A DNA stretch of 64,000 bases from Agarophyton chilense. Lineage: Eukaryota > Rhodophyta > Florideophyceae > Gracilariales > Gracilariaceae. Positions 1-12,175 of the stretch are shown piece after piece (position 1 is the first letter of the stretch; each line of letters opens with the position of its first letter). The position numbers and the translations under genes are program-made. Under the pieces are notes generated by a model. It saw nothing but the letters and a program-made list of their open reading frames with translations. It was not told the origin of the DNA and did not search any database. Location: positions 310,001-374,000 of the forward strand of contig JARGXX010000138.1 of assembly GCA_030374765.1 (NCBI GenBank). Reading direction: 5' to 3'.

Positions 1-578
1 TTCGTTACCTTCGCGGTACAACTAGACATGGTGCGCACTATCACTCTGGCACGGTGAAACTGGAGGCGCACGTTGACTCCGACTACGCTGCGGACATGAG
101 TGATTGCAAGTCAATGTCTGGTTTCTTAGTGAAGCTTGGCAACCCGACATGTATGTGGGGCGCAAGGAGACAGGCTTCGGTGGCGTTGTCTACTGGCGAG
201 GCAGAGTATTATGCTTTGACGCTTGCGTGCCAGGAGGTTATTTAGTTGAAGCGTGTGCTTAAGGAGATTGGATGGAAAGTGCAAGGTGCTGTGCCCATTC
301 GTTCGGACAAACAATGCGCCATTGACTGGGCAACTGGTGAACTCTGTCTGTCGGGTCGCGCTAAGCACATTGAAGTTAAGTTGCACTTCGTTAGGGATCT
401 TGTCGAGGATACTCACATCAATGTGACGTACATTCCAAGTAAAGACAATGATGCGGACTTCTTGACTAAACCACTTGGCCCAGGTCTTCACAACCATAAT
501 GTGGACCGTGTTGAACTGGAGGAGCAGTCGAGGAGGAGTGTTGAAGTTCGGTCGATTGTACCCATAAACCCTTTGGAG
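1..578 (+). mobile_element. Ty1/copia element, 3' end of pol (RNase H)
   Basis: Translations show the copia RNase H signature: a DSDYAAD-type stretch, then STSGF-like, LSTGEAEYYAL, and near the end the ADFLTKPLG motif that closes copia polyproteins. The copy is cut by the window edge at its 5' side and runs straight into its 3' LTR. It looks broken (about one or two breaks in what is visible). A paralogue of the same family lies at 9700-10083. It is a fossil of an old insertion; RNase H would have degraded the RNA strand during reverse transcription. Confidence 0.85.
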
Positions 579-1206
579 TGTTGGAAATAGTGGAAAACAA
601 AAAGTGGATTTAAGCATGGGCGCTTTTGGGCACCCTCCGCGGAAAAACGCATATGCGCCTCATCTCAATCTCAACGTGAATCGGGCATCGGATTGGCTCC
701 TGCAAATGCCCTCCTGAAACGTGGTATGGACAAGTATCCTGGTTCTAATGGGGCATGTTGGGGTTTCGGCCCAAGTGGAGCGATCTGTTTGGACGAGAGC
801 GCTGAATGAGCACGGGCTATGCAGTTGGAGAGAATGTGCGAATGTGGGCTGTATACGGGGTGTGGCCGTAACAGCCGAATCTGGGCTAGGCGGGGCGGTT
901 GGCACTGGCACACCACTTTAGATGATTTTTTGAGTTTTTATTTGTTATGCTTTATGTTTGAAATTTTTTTGGCGCGCAACTCCTCGTCGAACAGTGGAAA
1001 GCTGTAAGACGTGGGTGACTCGCCGACGGTCAGCACCGGCGGCGGAACTGCGTGCAAGGTAGATATAGTTGTCAATGACGGTCGCCGACGACCGAAGTAA
1101 AATTGTCAAGGGTGACTGACTACCTTCACTTGTTTTTCTTGTTTTACTTTTCTCTTCTTCTCGTATATTCCCCTTCTTTTCGTTTTCCTTTACCTAACCT
1201 GCGCTC
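579..1206 (+). repeat. Copia 3' LTR (family A, copy 1)
   Basis: The repeat begins TGTTGGAAAT directly after the copia pol end and closes with CTGCGCTCA, so it has TG...CA ends. The same block, with scattered substitutions, recurs at 10084-10699. The two copies lose similarity exactly after the shared CTGCGCTCA, which fixes the 3' boundary. Length about 628 bp. By eye the copies differ every ten bases or so, so they are separate, fairly old insertions and not the two LTRs of one element. Confidence 0.8.
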
Positions 1207-2763
1207 AAAATTTGAGATCGAGCCACTCTGACCAGAAATCTGCGACAATGGCAGGTCCATTTGACTGTATCATCTTCAACATCCGTACCATTTCCACGAT
1301 GCGGACGTGTATAGTTGATCATTAGCGGTAGCAATGAGATGGAGAACGAAGTAGTACAAGAAGTTGAACCAACACATACAAAGTGGCATACAGCAAGGGA
1401 GAAAAGAAAACCGTGAACAGTGATGAAAGGGGACGAGTGTGACGTATTAAGGAAGTTGGTTGAACGGAGTTCGAATAAAACGGGTTGTCACTGGAAGCGC
1501 CGAACGTGGTAGTTGCCTCTGACGAGGAATGCAGCGTGAGAACTAATCCTATTACGCAATTAGAGAGAAAAAAGGGACGAAGCGCGGACGTGGACACTTC
1601 AACGGCAAGGACTCATGCACCTCTATGTAACCCTAACACCGACACTGGACTCCGAAACGACAATATTAACACTAAAAAAGCGGTATCCAAGAAGCATTCG
1701 TCTCAATTATCCCCCCCTCCATTGTGGACGCAGACGTCAAACGAGCTGACAGGAGCACAACCATCGATCTTGAGGGCCACAAAATCCGACACTGACTCGG
1801 GCTCCACGTGCATCGTGAAGATCCTACAGCCATCCAATCGCCCACGTCCACTGAACCAGAACGGCCTGAAGCAAATAAAGGACCAGATACCTCTTCACAC
1901 CAACCAACATCAGCATTAGACAAGGCATCCAGATGAAAAGGAATGCCCTCGATCGCGGGAAACGTAAAAACTGATCTGTAATAATAGTGGACACCACACG
2001 AACCACATTGTTTGGTGGGAGGTACCACTCACGAGAAAGCGTAATAAATGGCGATTCTAAAAAAAAAAAGCAAAACGCTGAAAAGGCGTCTTGCAATAAT
2101 CTCCCGTCGACGTTGTCCACCAAATTTCAAATGAAAAAGTTTGCATCGACGTATTGGGCGCGACGAACGACGAAGAACTGAGAGATGCGCATTAGTTTTG
2201 AATCAAGCTGGACAATATTGAGCCCCTTGAATCGTACAGGGCGTCTAGCGGGGTGTAAACCTCACAAGAACCGTTGCGAAAATGCTCGCCCGTGAAGCGA
2301 TTGCGCGAGATATACAAATGACGGATGGGGGGTGGCTTGGAGTATAAACTCCTGCAAGAAGGAATCTGATTCATTGTCATCGAGTTGTCGTATATAAAAA
2401 TGGCTGCTGCTTATTCAAGTCCAGCAACATTGGCGCAGGCAAACATCGTGGACGTGAGTGGAGAGAAGGTCTGTGTCTAAAACACATCGTGCAATTGAAG
2501 TGAGAACAGTAATGGGAGACTTTCGAAAACTTAATTTATGTACGCATGATGTTTGAATGAATTCTTTACCCTCAGACTGCATGAACTACAGGCGAGATCC
2601 TGCTCCAATCCTCTGGCGAGTCAGCGATTTCTACCTCTGCAAAAATTCTCAGACAAACTTCAACCCGGACGTATTTGTCAAAACAAAAACATGGCTAGAA
2701 CACACTGCGACACACCCCACACTGCACGCCTGCACTTGGCCCCTCATAAAACTAAAACATTCT
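1207..2763. other. No recognisable gene
   Basis: An open stretch at 1485-1919 (+) codes for a polar, low-complexity protein with no recognisable motif and no convincing ATG context; I do not call it a gene. A TATA-like string lies at 2389-2398 but no sensible reading frame begins about 100 bp after it. Nothing else was identified. Confidence 0.4.
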
Positions 2764-3840
2764 CTGGGAAGGGATTTAGTTATGAGTTTACCTATGTGTG
2801 TCAACAATTGGGATGGAATTGTTCCAGAACCAACTATGTACAATCGGAGATCTCTATGGACAGGAAGACTGATGTTTTTCTCGTGCTACCATCTGTATAT
2901 CTCATACGCTTCAATGTACCCCCCCTCCCCTCCCCCCCCCGGAAGAAGAAGAGCCTGACATCTCACCAGGAGATAAAAAGGTATACATCTCCAGAGGAGA
3001 ACTTATCTGTGTAATCGTTGACCAGAGGTCTTTAGATACTTCTGCGAATGAATTAATTCACGTTTTCTGGAAAACATTTGAACGAAGGGTAACCGACAAA
3101 ATGATCCCGGCAATTCAGGGTGTATTATACCATTACGTTCTGCACAGGTGCCATTATATTGGAATTCATGGCATCATTGCCGATGAGGATACTATGCGTT
3201 ATGTCTTTCAAACGATCCAGAATGCAAAGGATGATGTTAAAACCCTCGTAAGGAAAGCTCAACAGAAAGAGTTGACCTAACTCCCAGGAAAAGTTATAAT
3301 GGAATCTTTCGAAACAGAGGTCAACAAAGTATTAAATGTTTGCCGTAATAAATCAGGTTCTTCCGCTGAATACTATAAGCTGAAGTCTACCAACATCAAA
3401 CGAATGGCAAGCGCTGGAACAAAAGATTTGTTCATCAACTTTTCCCAAATTTGTGCGTGCGTAGGTTGTCAGAAAGTTTAAGACAGTCGAATATTTTACG
3501 GCCTCGACCCCAGAACCATTCTTCAGTTCGTGCTTGATGACATTGGTCTAAAGAGTCGTGGTTTGGTGGAGAACTTCTAGTAGTGGGGACCCACTCCTTC
3601 GAGGTTTTTCTTTCGCGCTAGGGGATGGCAAGAAGGTTTGATCAATACAGCAGTGAGAACTGCAGAAACAGGTTACATTCAACTTAGACATATGAAACCT
3701 ATGAAGGAAAGAATTTTTAGGTATAACGAAACCATGCGGAATTCATGAAATCATATTATAGAGTTTTCGTATGAAGAAGATGGAATGGATGAGATATTTC
3801 CTGAAAATGACACCCCAACATGCCAAATATCAAAGTCAGT
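2764..3840 (+). pseudogene. RNA polymerase II largest subunit (RPB1) fragment, pseudogene
   Basis: Conceptual translation gives successive RPB1 landmarks: a NNWDGIVPEPT...LWTG segment (2800-2870), SPGDKKVYISRGEL (about 2963-3000), a IHGIIADEDTM segment matching the pore/funnel region, ESFETEVNKVLN (3302 on), FINFSQICACVG (matching INISQ..ACVGQQ) and the bridge-helix stretch INTAVRTAETGYIQ (3640-3690). The NADFDGD catalytic motif lies upstream in RPB1 and is absent here, so this is an internal fragment. From 2963 to about 3840 the frame never shifts, but it is closed by TAA at 3278, TAA at 3479, two TAGs near 3580 and a TGA near 3747; a frame change occurs near the C-rich tract at 2918-2940. 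A duplicated, dead gene piece is the best reading. Confidence 0.8.
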
Positions 3841-3980
3841 TTCAGAGGGGGCGAACCGGTAGCAGTTTTCCATTCCTGTAATTTTCTGCTTTTTTCGCGA
3901 GAAAAAAGTAGCGTGATATTTGAATGGCCAGCCTCTCTCGGCTTTAAAAATGCTTCTACGGCTACCGTTGGGAACATCGA

Positions 3981-6600
3981 ATGGTGTTGACGAGGAAAAG
4001 AGCGTCAGGGGCACCGGATGGGGGGCGAGATCGCAAGTCCCAGAGCTGTGACTCTGGGAGGGAAAGGGGTGGCGCCGGCGGTGGTAGAGAAGGCCCGCTG
4101 AGAAGCGGGCTAAGGGATGTGAGAGACGCAAGGGTGAGCGGCGATGGAGGTGGTTCAGAGGAAATGGTAAGTGAGGAGATTTCCGCGATTCCGAACATTA
4201 AAAATGGAAAGAAAGCGACAAGAAGACGGAACGTGGGCGTTGAGAAGATACCCGCAATGCAGGACGGAAACCGCAAAGTTGTAAGCATTGGTGCATTGTG
4301 GGGAGCACGTGGAGGTGGTGGGAAGAGCAGAACTTCTAGAACTCGCCGGGATGGTAAGAAAGAGGTAAGGAAAGCTACTGTATCGGTTGAAAAAGAGAGT
4401 ACGCTCGTTGAGACATGTGCCCATGCAATTATTGAGAAGATTGAAGATGAAATAATAGGAGAAGGTGAGGAAGAACGAGATGGAAAGTCAAGAAGCGGCG
4501 CGAACGATTAAGCACGGTGACAGGAGCCACAGGTATTACGAAAAGGAGATACGAGGCGATGTATAGCAACATCTCACCGTACCATACGTATGGAAACAGG
4601 GATAACAGGTGATACCGAGAGGGAAATTAAGGCCGGGACCAGACGCGCAGCTGACCGAGCATGGGATCAAACGTACTACGCAAGATGAACAGCATGGGAC
4701 ACCCGTCCGACTAGAAGAGAGGATGGAGTACGGAGCCAGGGCTGCGAGGAATAATTCGCAACGCGAGGAAACCGCTGTAGAAGTAGAGCTCACAAGAGAA
4801 TCTTCGTGAAGACGAAAAAAAGGGCGAGAAATGGAAGCTCGAAGAACAAGAGGAGTGGAATACGAGAACGTAGTAGCAGATGGAAGGGGAAAAGGGCCTC
4901 GTGTGTTGGGAGAGCGTTTTGTAGGTGCGTCTGGTGGAGAACAGGGGGTTGGCGGTAGAAGTAGATTAGAGACTTCAGATGGCATGAATGTTAAAAGAGC
5001 GAGAATAGTATGGGACATGGCAGCGAGGACTTCTCTGGCTGATCAAGGGAGAGTTCAAAGCGCACAAAAACGTTCTGTTGCAGAGAACGAGAAAGAGGGT
5101 GCAGAGGCTTTGGAGGAGGATGTCCATATGTTACCACGTAGTGCTTTGGTTCAGAAGGTGAACGTTTTAAAGGGAAAATTCAGTAGAAAAGGGAAGGGAA
5201 AGGGCGTCGATCGGAAGAGATGGTGAAGCGACGTAAGTATGACACTGGAGTACAGGAGAGCTTCTATGGGTTTGCACGGTATGTCTTTGACAGGATTCTT
5301 TATTACGCGAAGCTGGAGATGTCGGAGCTCTGCTTCAAGACCAAGGCTGTAACAAGGAATCGGATGAATCGAATTGAGGCGGTGGGAGCGCAAAACGGAG
5401 AGATTGTTTTTGTGGTAGGGCCAAACGAGATAGTACCAAATTCTCAGTTTCAGGCGGCGACAGAGATTAGGGCGTACACGTCGTCATTTAAAGAGGGAAG
5501 CGATCCGTCGCTGAAGTATGTTGTGCGCACGGAGGTGGAAGAGAAACCGTGGAAATCCATAACGACTGCGAGGAGGAAGGAGGAGTGCGTTGAGGAGGTG
5601 AGTGAGGATATGTGTTTAAAACAGCGGATGAGACAGACGCTGAGTGATGTGGTAGGGGAACGAAAGTGGGGTACACGTGACCGACTGTTTGGGCTGCTCG
5701 GTTATGAATGAATTGCGCGGCGTGTGAAGTTGCAGGAGGACTCGGAGCTCGGAATGGAATTGAAGAAGCTGATAGAAGAGGCGCGGGAGAAGTTTTGGTT
5801 GGGGGTTGAGGATGCCGAAAGAAGGCTATCGGCTGGAGATTGGTACTTCAGGAATGGAGTTGCGTTGGAAGTGCTGCAGGAGTTTATTGGGTACGATGTT
5901 AGGATGGAACAGGACGGGGAGAATCAGTACGTGGATGGGAGGGTGATGCATCTCGAAAGACTGAATGCGTGGATTACTTGCGTTCTTTCGGCAATGGACA
6001 GGGAGGTTTGAGGCGGGGGCCAGAGGAAATTGTTGTGTTCTACATTATCCGGTAAGCATTTACCGCTTGCAGCCGTGGGGGGGGGTTCTGGGGGTGGCTC
6101 CGGAGGTAGTGAGGGAGAGGAATGGTGTGGAGTTTGAGCACTATGGGTTTCTTGTGGGGGAAGGGAGGAGGGTGGCAATAAATTCAAAGAGGGTTACCAC
6201 TGTGAGAATTTGGAGGCCTTCATATGGAGAGATCTACCTTGCAGTGAAAGAGTAATTATTTGTGGACAACTTGACGAAACGTCTTGGTGCTGTAATGGAT
6301 TGCTACGTTGGAGCCTGCAAACAGGAAGAGTCTTATTTTACTCGTTTGCAGAGATTGAGTGGGAGGGAAGTGGGGAAGCCAATAGGAGAAGAATTGGGAA
6401 CGGTGGGCGCAAGACAAGCAGTATTAGGAAACGTGAACTAAGACGACGGTTTAATGAATGGTTTCGCACCTGGGTACCGATAGAAACGGTTGAGGTAGAA
6501 GCGGTGGAACGCTGTGCGAAAATGGAAGAGGGGTGATGCTCGTGGAGGACATGGACGGAGCCGACGATGGAGGAAGATCGGATTAGACCGAACCAAGGGG
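3981..6600 (+). pseudogene. Unknown coding-like region, convergent with the KDZ-like transposase
   Basis: Successive plus-strand open stretches (3981-4511, 4831-5226, 5220-5711, 5724-6011, 5965-6255, 6210-6536) sit end to end in changing frames. The first parts are rich in Arg, Gly and Glu; later parts look more globular (for example a FARYVFDRILYYAKLEMSEL segment near 5270 and ALEVLQEFIGYD near 5870). A GGTAAG string near 6052 could be a 5' splice site, so introns are possible, but frame changes look more like decay. No family was recognised. Its tail-to-tail position against the transposase at 6583-9180 suggests it may be the second gene of the same DNA transposon; this is inference. Confidence 0.35.
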
Positions 6601-9180
6601 AGAAGTTTTTAAATGTTGAAGCTGAAGACATGAGTACAGGATGGAATGTGTGTTTGTGTTTGTAGTCCGTGGCCCAGCGAAGGGAGATGCAGTTGAGGGA
6701 TGTGTCAGTGTTGTCTTTTGGGGGGACAACCTCCGAGAACTGAACAAATGCCAGTTCGGGGGAGATTTTGGGGGTCTACGTTGATGAGATTCGAATGAAA
6801 GAATTGAGTTTGCACACCCAGATTGTGAGAAAGACGTGGAGGAGGTTTTGCCGGCGACGGTGATGTGTGAGAACTTTGGAGACTTGGAGGGACCGAAGGA
6901 GGGAGCGGCGAAGATGCGTTGAATGACTAAGATGAGGGGATCGTTGAGTGCGATTTCGTTTTGTGCCGGGCGGTAATCCTGAAATGTAGGGATATTCCCA
7001 CCAACGATGTACGCGGACTTGACTACGGTGAGATGGAAGAGAAGGATGTCGGGGTGGTGCTCGTGGAGGGAAAGTGTTTCGAGGGAGAGGAAGATGAAGG
7101 AGGGAAGAACGACAAGATCATATGGCACTGCCCCCACACAACGGGAAGGGACTTTTTCATCGGTTTCATCCACCTCTACTCGGACAAGCCCTTCGCCTCC
7201 CCCAAAGCTTCCTCCATCACCTCCTACCCCATCCACATCACCCTCCTCAACTTCTCGGACTTTTTCAGACGAAAATGCATCTCTCAAAACCTCACCCTCG
7301 TTGGTTACCTCCCAACTTCCCTTCAACCCACTGCATCTGCCCCCGAAGCAGACTCAATCCCCCGATCGTCCGCAGTTATCTATCGCGACTCAAGAATGGA
7401 ACTCACACAAACCGCCATCAAAACTATCCTCCAGCCCCTTCTCTATTCCGGTCTCCTCTGCTTCCCCTTCCGTGACGCTCAGGGCATGAAGGAGCGGGAG
7501 GTGTTGGAAGGGCCGATGGTGGGGAAGAGAGACTCTGACTTCAGCCTTTCGATGGCTGGGAGTTTGATGAGCTTTGAGATTCAGAGATGAAAGTTGTGGA
7601 GGGGTTCAAAGGCAAAGATGCTGGGGGGTGGAGCTCTTGAAAGATGGTGTGGAGGGGGTAGGATTCGAGAATGAAGCTGTATTTTGAGAGGGATACTTCT
7701 TGGAGGGCTGTAAGTGCTTCCTCTTTCTTGATGCGGGCAGCTCTTGGGTTTCAGGGGGGATGCACCTTTTCAGATTCATGGAGGAGAGAGGCGTGCAGAT
7801 TTCGAGTGTTGGAGGTGTGATGGGAAATGCGGGAGGGAGCGTTGTGAGAGGTTTCGTGGAGGAGGGAGCGACGGACGAGACATAGGTGGCAGGGTTTCTT
7901 CGGGCGTGTTCCGTGGGAGATGGCGAGGATGTTCTTGGCCTCGAGGATGTCTGCGAAATAGCTTGCGAGGACCGGTGGACATTGGCCGAGGACTTGCTGA
8001 GCGTCACGGAAGGGGAAGCAGAGGAGACCGGAATAGAGAAGGGGCTGGAGGATAGTTTTGATGGCGGTTTGTGTGAGTTCCATTCTTGAGTCGCGATAGA
8101 TAACTGCGGACGATTGGGGGATTGAGTCTGCTTCGGGGGCAGATGCAGTGGGTTGAAGGGAAGTTGGGAGGTAACCAACGAGGGTGAGGTTTTGAGAGAT
8201 GCATTTTCGTCTGAAAAAGTCCGAGAAGTTGAGGAGGGTGATGTGGATGGGGTAGGAGGTGATGGAGGAAGCTTTGGGGGAGGCGAAGGGCTTGTCCGAG
8301 TAGAGGTGGATGAAACCGATGAAAAAGTCCCTTCCCGTTGTGTGGGGGCAGTGCCATATGATCTTGTCGTTCTTCCACTGCATGATGGCGGATTTGAGTG
8401 CGGGAAAGACATTGTGCCCGAGAGAGGCGGCCATTGGGTGAACGAAAGCGGGGGAACCCGATAGTGACCTTTGGGCAATGGGGTAGAAGAAGGTGTTGTG
8501 GTGATATGCGAGTGATAGCCGATGTTGAGGACATCGATTGGATTTTTGAGGTAGACGGTTGCGGAGAAGCGGTGAAGAATGTCTGTGGTGGAGTGTGGGA
8601 CGAAGCCGAAGGAACCGATGTGGTGCTTGAAGAGGTTTTCTTGGAGCTCGACGCATTGGTGGGCGGAGGTGATGGTTCGCTTGGAGTTTAACTCGGAGAA
8701 GCTTGGATCATTGAGAATGGCGATGAGCTCGTCCGCTTTTTGGCGGCCGAGGTTGGTGGCAATAGAGAAGATGTAAAGGACGAGCTGCTCTACCTATGAG
8801 TGTTCGAAGATGGGGGTGAAGGGGGGCTGCGGGAGTGGGGCTGAGGATGAGACGGAGCAGAGAGGACTTTTAGCGTTGTGGTGTGCGTCTGCAGTGTGGA
8901 GGGAGAGGAAATGTTGCTTGTGGTGGTAGGAGTCCTCATCTGTGAGAAGGACGTTGTAGATGGGGCGGTTTGAGAGGGTGAAAGGGACCTGCAGTTGAGG
9001 AGTGGACTTGTGGCGCTTTGTGCGTGGGGGAAAGTGGGTCATGGTTGTTTGGGGCGTGCGTTTTGTGGGGGAGATCCGGTGGGGGCACCTTTCTTGGTGG
9101 CGCTGTAGTGCAGCGGTGGTGCGGGCGAAGAAGAAATAACGGGAGAAGTAGCAGAGACGCATGGTGTGGATTGCGGGGGC
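6583..9180 (-). mobile_element. KDZ/Plavaka-like DDE transposase, broken
   Basis: Read on the minus strand, a Cys/His cluster near 9120-9180 (TAALQRHQERC) resembles the N-terminal zinc finger of these transposases. Next comes ADELIAILNDPSFSE (about 8720), then the core: IHLYSDK, a YPIHITLLNFSDFFRRK block, LTLVGYLPTS, IKTILQPLLYSGL, CPPVLASYFADILEAKN and PCHLCLV (about 8340-7860). This order matches the Plavaka/KDZ core (SDKT, YPVYLS.GN..RR, GYLP, ILEPL, ADYPEQ, CP.C). A C-terminal-like part (PDILLFHLTVVKSAYIVGG) lies at about 7060-6940. The order is interrupted by an inverted duplication (7103-8376) and by frame changes, so the copy is dead. No terminal inverted repeats were found by eye. Confidence 0.55.
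7103..8376. repeat. 380-bp inverted repeat inside the KDZ-like transposase
   Basis: Bases 7103-7482 are the reverse complement of 7997-8376, both 380 bp, separated by a 514-bp spacer. I saw one clear substitution (within the run of Cs near 7363). Similarity begins and stops sharply at GGAAGAACG and GACGCTCAG. The right arm lies in the normal transposase order; the left arm is a flipped copy placed between the middle and C-terminal parts. A transcript through it would fold into a long double-stranded hairpin. Confidence 0.9.
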
Positions 9181-9240
9181 GCGTTGATGAGAAAGAAGGG
9201 AAAAGAAGCAGGGGGGCGCGGATGTTATGGCGCATGTGGT

Positions 9241-9700
9241 GCGGTGATAATTATATGGGGAGAGTTTTGGGGCATGAAGTTTACTTGATGCAGGGCTGTG
9301 GGGAGGAATCGAGACGGACTGCGGGAACTGACACCTGCATTGTGGTAATTTGGGAATTTGGCAACGTGCCGCCAAAGTGCAAAATTTCTATTTCTATTTT
9401 GATATTTATTGCTATCGCAAGGCTTCATTGTGTATTACGCGAACATGAGTGAGGGTAGCGAAATTTTGAAATACATACACAATGTTTTTCTATGCACACC
9501 TGATTGGGGCTCCCAAAGACTTCAGATCTTGCAGACTTTTGCTAGTTCGGTTTCCCTAAAAACTAATAACTTTGAATGAGTGAAGTTACTTTGAAAAAAT
9601 ATGGAACTGCAAAAATGAAAAAATTCATGGGTTTTCTGTACATTTTAGTTCGTCCGTTTTTGACGCCTAAACTAGCATTCCGAAAACACAGACGTACCGG
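9241..9700. other. AT-rich spacer, nothing recognised
   Basis: Mostly AT-rich sequence between the transposase N-terminus and the copia 3' end at 9700. No motif, repeat or supported reading frame was seen. Confidence 0.4.
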
Positions 9701-10083
9701 GTAGGCAAAATATTATGCGTTGACACTAGCCTGTCAAGAGATTGTTTGGTTGAAGCGAGTACTTGGTGAGCTTGTATGGAAAATGCAGCGCTCCACTCCT
9801 ATATAATCGGACAACAAGTGTGCCATATAATGGGCAATTGAGGAGGGCTGTCCAGCGGGTCGTGCTAAGCACATAGACGTGAAACAGCACTTCAAACGTG
9901 GGTTGGTAAAGGAAGGCGAAATAAACGTAACCTACGTTCGCAGCGAGGACAACGACGCTGACTTCCTCACAAAGCCACTTGGACCGGGCCTTCACAAGAA
10001 TAACACAGAACGCGTTGGTCTTGGAGCGGCCGTCGAGGAGGAGTGTTGAGGTTTGATCAACTGTGCCCCCAAGCCCTTTGGAG
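9700..10083 (+). mobile_element. Ty1/copia element, 3' end of pol (family A, copy 2)
   Basis: The RNase H end of the same family as 1-578: YALTLACQEI, GRAKHIDVKQHF and NDADFLTKPLGPGLH are visible. It is broken (a few breaks) and truncated on its 5' side near 9700. It joins directly to an LTR at 10084-10699, and the whole unit sits inside another copia element on the opposite strand. Confidence 0.8.
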
Positions 10084-10699
10084 AGTCATAAATAGTGGAA
10101 AAAAAGTGGATTTAAGCATGGGCACTTTTGGGCACGCTCCGCTGAAAAACGAATATGCACCTCAACTCAATCTCAATGTGAAACGGCCATCTGACTGACT
10201 ACTGCAATTGCCCTCATGCAAAGTGGTATGGACAAGTGGTCTGATTTTAATGGGGCGTGTTGGGGCATTGGCTAAAGTGGAGCGATCTGATTGGACGAGA
10301 GCGTTGAATGAGCACGGGCTATGCAGTTGGAGAAAATGTGCGATTGTGGGCAGTAAACGTTTGGCGGTAACAGCCGAATCTGGGCTAGGCGGGGCGGTTG
10401 GCACTGGCACACCACTTTGCATGATTTTTAGAGTTTTATTTGTTATGCTCTATGTTTGAAATTGTCTTGGCGCGCAACTCCTCGTCGCACAATGGAAAGC
10501 TGGGAGACGTGGATGACCTGCTGACGTTCAGAACCGGCGACGACAGTGCGTGCAAGGTAGTTATAGTTTTCAATAACGGTCGTTGACGACCGAAGTAAAT
10601 CGTCCAGGCTGACTACCTTCATTTTCTTTTCTTTTTTTACGTTTGTATCCTTCACGTCTTTTTCTTTCTTTTCCTTTTCCTTTTCTTAACCTGCGCTCA
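10084..10699 (+). repeat. Copia 3' LTR (family A, copy 2)
   Basis: A second copy of the 579-1206 repeat, about 616 bp, ending CTGCGCTCA. Immediately after its CA end the minus-strand copia protease-like sequence of another element resumes, which makes 10699/10700 an insertion junction. Confidence 0.8.
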
Positions 10700-12098
10700 C
10701 TTTGTGACCTTTGTCGGCCAAACTCCCGGTTGAAACTAGGTTGTATCCTATAGTGGGGGTCAGTAGCGCATCACTCAGACGTATGTTCGCATTGGCCTAA
10801 AGAATGATCACCTCTCCGCATTGTGTAGATACAACAGATGTGTTATCAGCCAGCATCACTCTCCTTTTCTCACAAGGCTGAAGTGAACGGTGGACGAACG
10901 CACTAACAGAATGGAAGCATCGTACTGTCGCACCGCTGTCTGCGTAGGTACACAGGTCATTCGGCGAAACTTTTGTGGTCCTTTCCACAGTTGCCCCAGC
11001 AATTTTGATTTTGCCAGACTTTTCAGAAGACGTCCTGGAGGTTCTTCTACCACTACTGTCACCCAATCGCTTGGGTTGTGACGACAGTTTATCGAAAATA
11101 CTCTGCGGCAAGTGGTTGTCGGAATTGGCTGGGTTCATAAAGCAACGATCTTGTGTGTGTCCATCGCGATCACAAAAATCGCAATGACGCCGATTGCTCA
11201 ATCCAGAACGATCAGATGATGAAGATTTCATGGCAACGGCAAGTGCACGAGGAGTAGAATCAATGTCGGGGTGATCATCAGACATCTCACCTTCGTTGTT
11301 TGCACTATTTCGGGTACGATTAGTCGATACAAAATGTCGACCAAATTTGTTTCTGGCCTTCTTCTTGCGACGTGAACTACTTTCAGACGGCCTTGCAGAC
11401 ATATGTTTGGCATTGTATTCCTCTATGAGGGTCGTGGCCACGTAGTCCCACGTAAGCTCAGCGATATCATTAGTTTGAAGAGCTGCAGCAGTAGAATCCA
11501 GTGTGCAATTGAGATCAATTGAAGCAAATAACATGCGAGCGTTGTGCGACTCCGGTACTGCCGCATCTTTACCCATGCGCTCTAACTGAGCAAATAATGC
11601 TGTGTACTGGTCGAAATAGCCTGACATATTGTGACTATTGTATGCCATAGGAAATGGTTGTGTCTGCACAGCAATTCTGGATACAGTACGATTGGACTCA
11701 TACCGTGCATTAAGTAGTGCGAGCATGCGCGCCGGGTCGTCGTCGACATCCATGACCACACGAAGTGGCGCATCACCCAAAGCGTATATGTTGATTCCAC
11801 ATGCCTTTTCGCGCTTGGCGACAACTCGAGCGCTATCAACAGCGGTATCCGATGTAGCTTCAGTATTTTTAGAATGTCCAGAACCTGTCTCTACGACGGT
11901 CCACATACCTTCAACAAGACAGGCTGCACGAAGGCGATGACGCCATAAACCATTATCATCACCTTGTTTGCAATGAAAGCGAGATACTGCGGCTGCAGTT
12001 CGAACCACGAGTACCATTTCCAGAACTGGTGGCCAACAGTGATGAAGAGGCAACCCGACGCGGTATTTACTCGGAACCAAGGTCTTTACACCCATCAA
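10700..12098 (-). mobile_element. Ty1/copia element, gag and start of protease
   Basis: The minus-strand frame encodes a copia-type Gag (DUF4219/UBN2-like middle part with ALLNARYESN and YFDQYTALFAQLERMG), a CCHC zinc knuckle (CDFCDRDGHTQDRC, Cys-X2-Cys-X4-His-X4-Cys) and the protease signature DSGAT followed by a LADNTSV-like stretch. Between 10797 and 10700 protease-like sequence (a LVSTGSLADKGH stretch) continues up to the junction with the family A LTR, which therefore inserted here. The rest of pol is not visible in this window. Gag is long and largely open; the element as a whole is broken. Confidence 0.85.
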
Positions 12099-12175
12099 CG
12101 GTAGGCTCTCGCGTCCAATGCAAACAATGACGGTTGTGCAAAAAGATCTTGCAATGGATACAAATTTTCTCTGAT

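Noticed and set aside
1485-1919. 144-codon plus-strand frame
   Set aside because: Opens without an ATG at its start, polar low-complexity content, no motif; likely chance in spacer.
1-10699. One long copia element bounded by the LTRs at 579 and 10084
   Set aside because: Each LTR follows its own RNase H end in the same direction, so these are two separate 3' ends, not the pair of one element.
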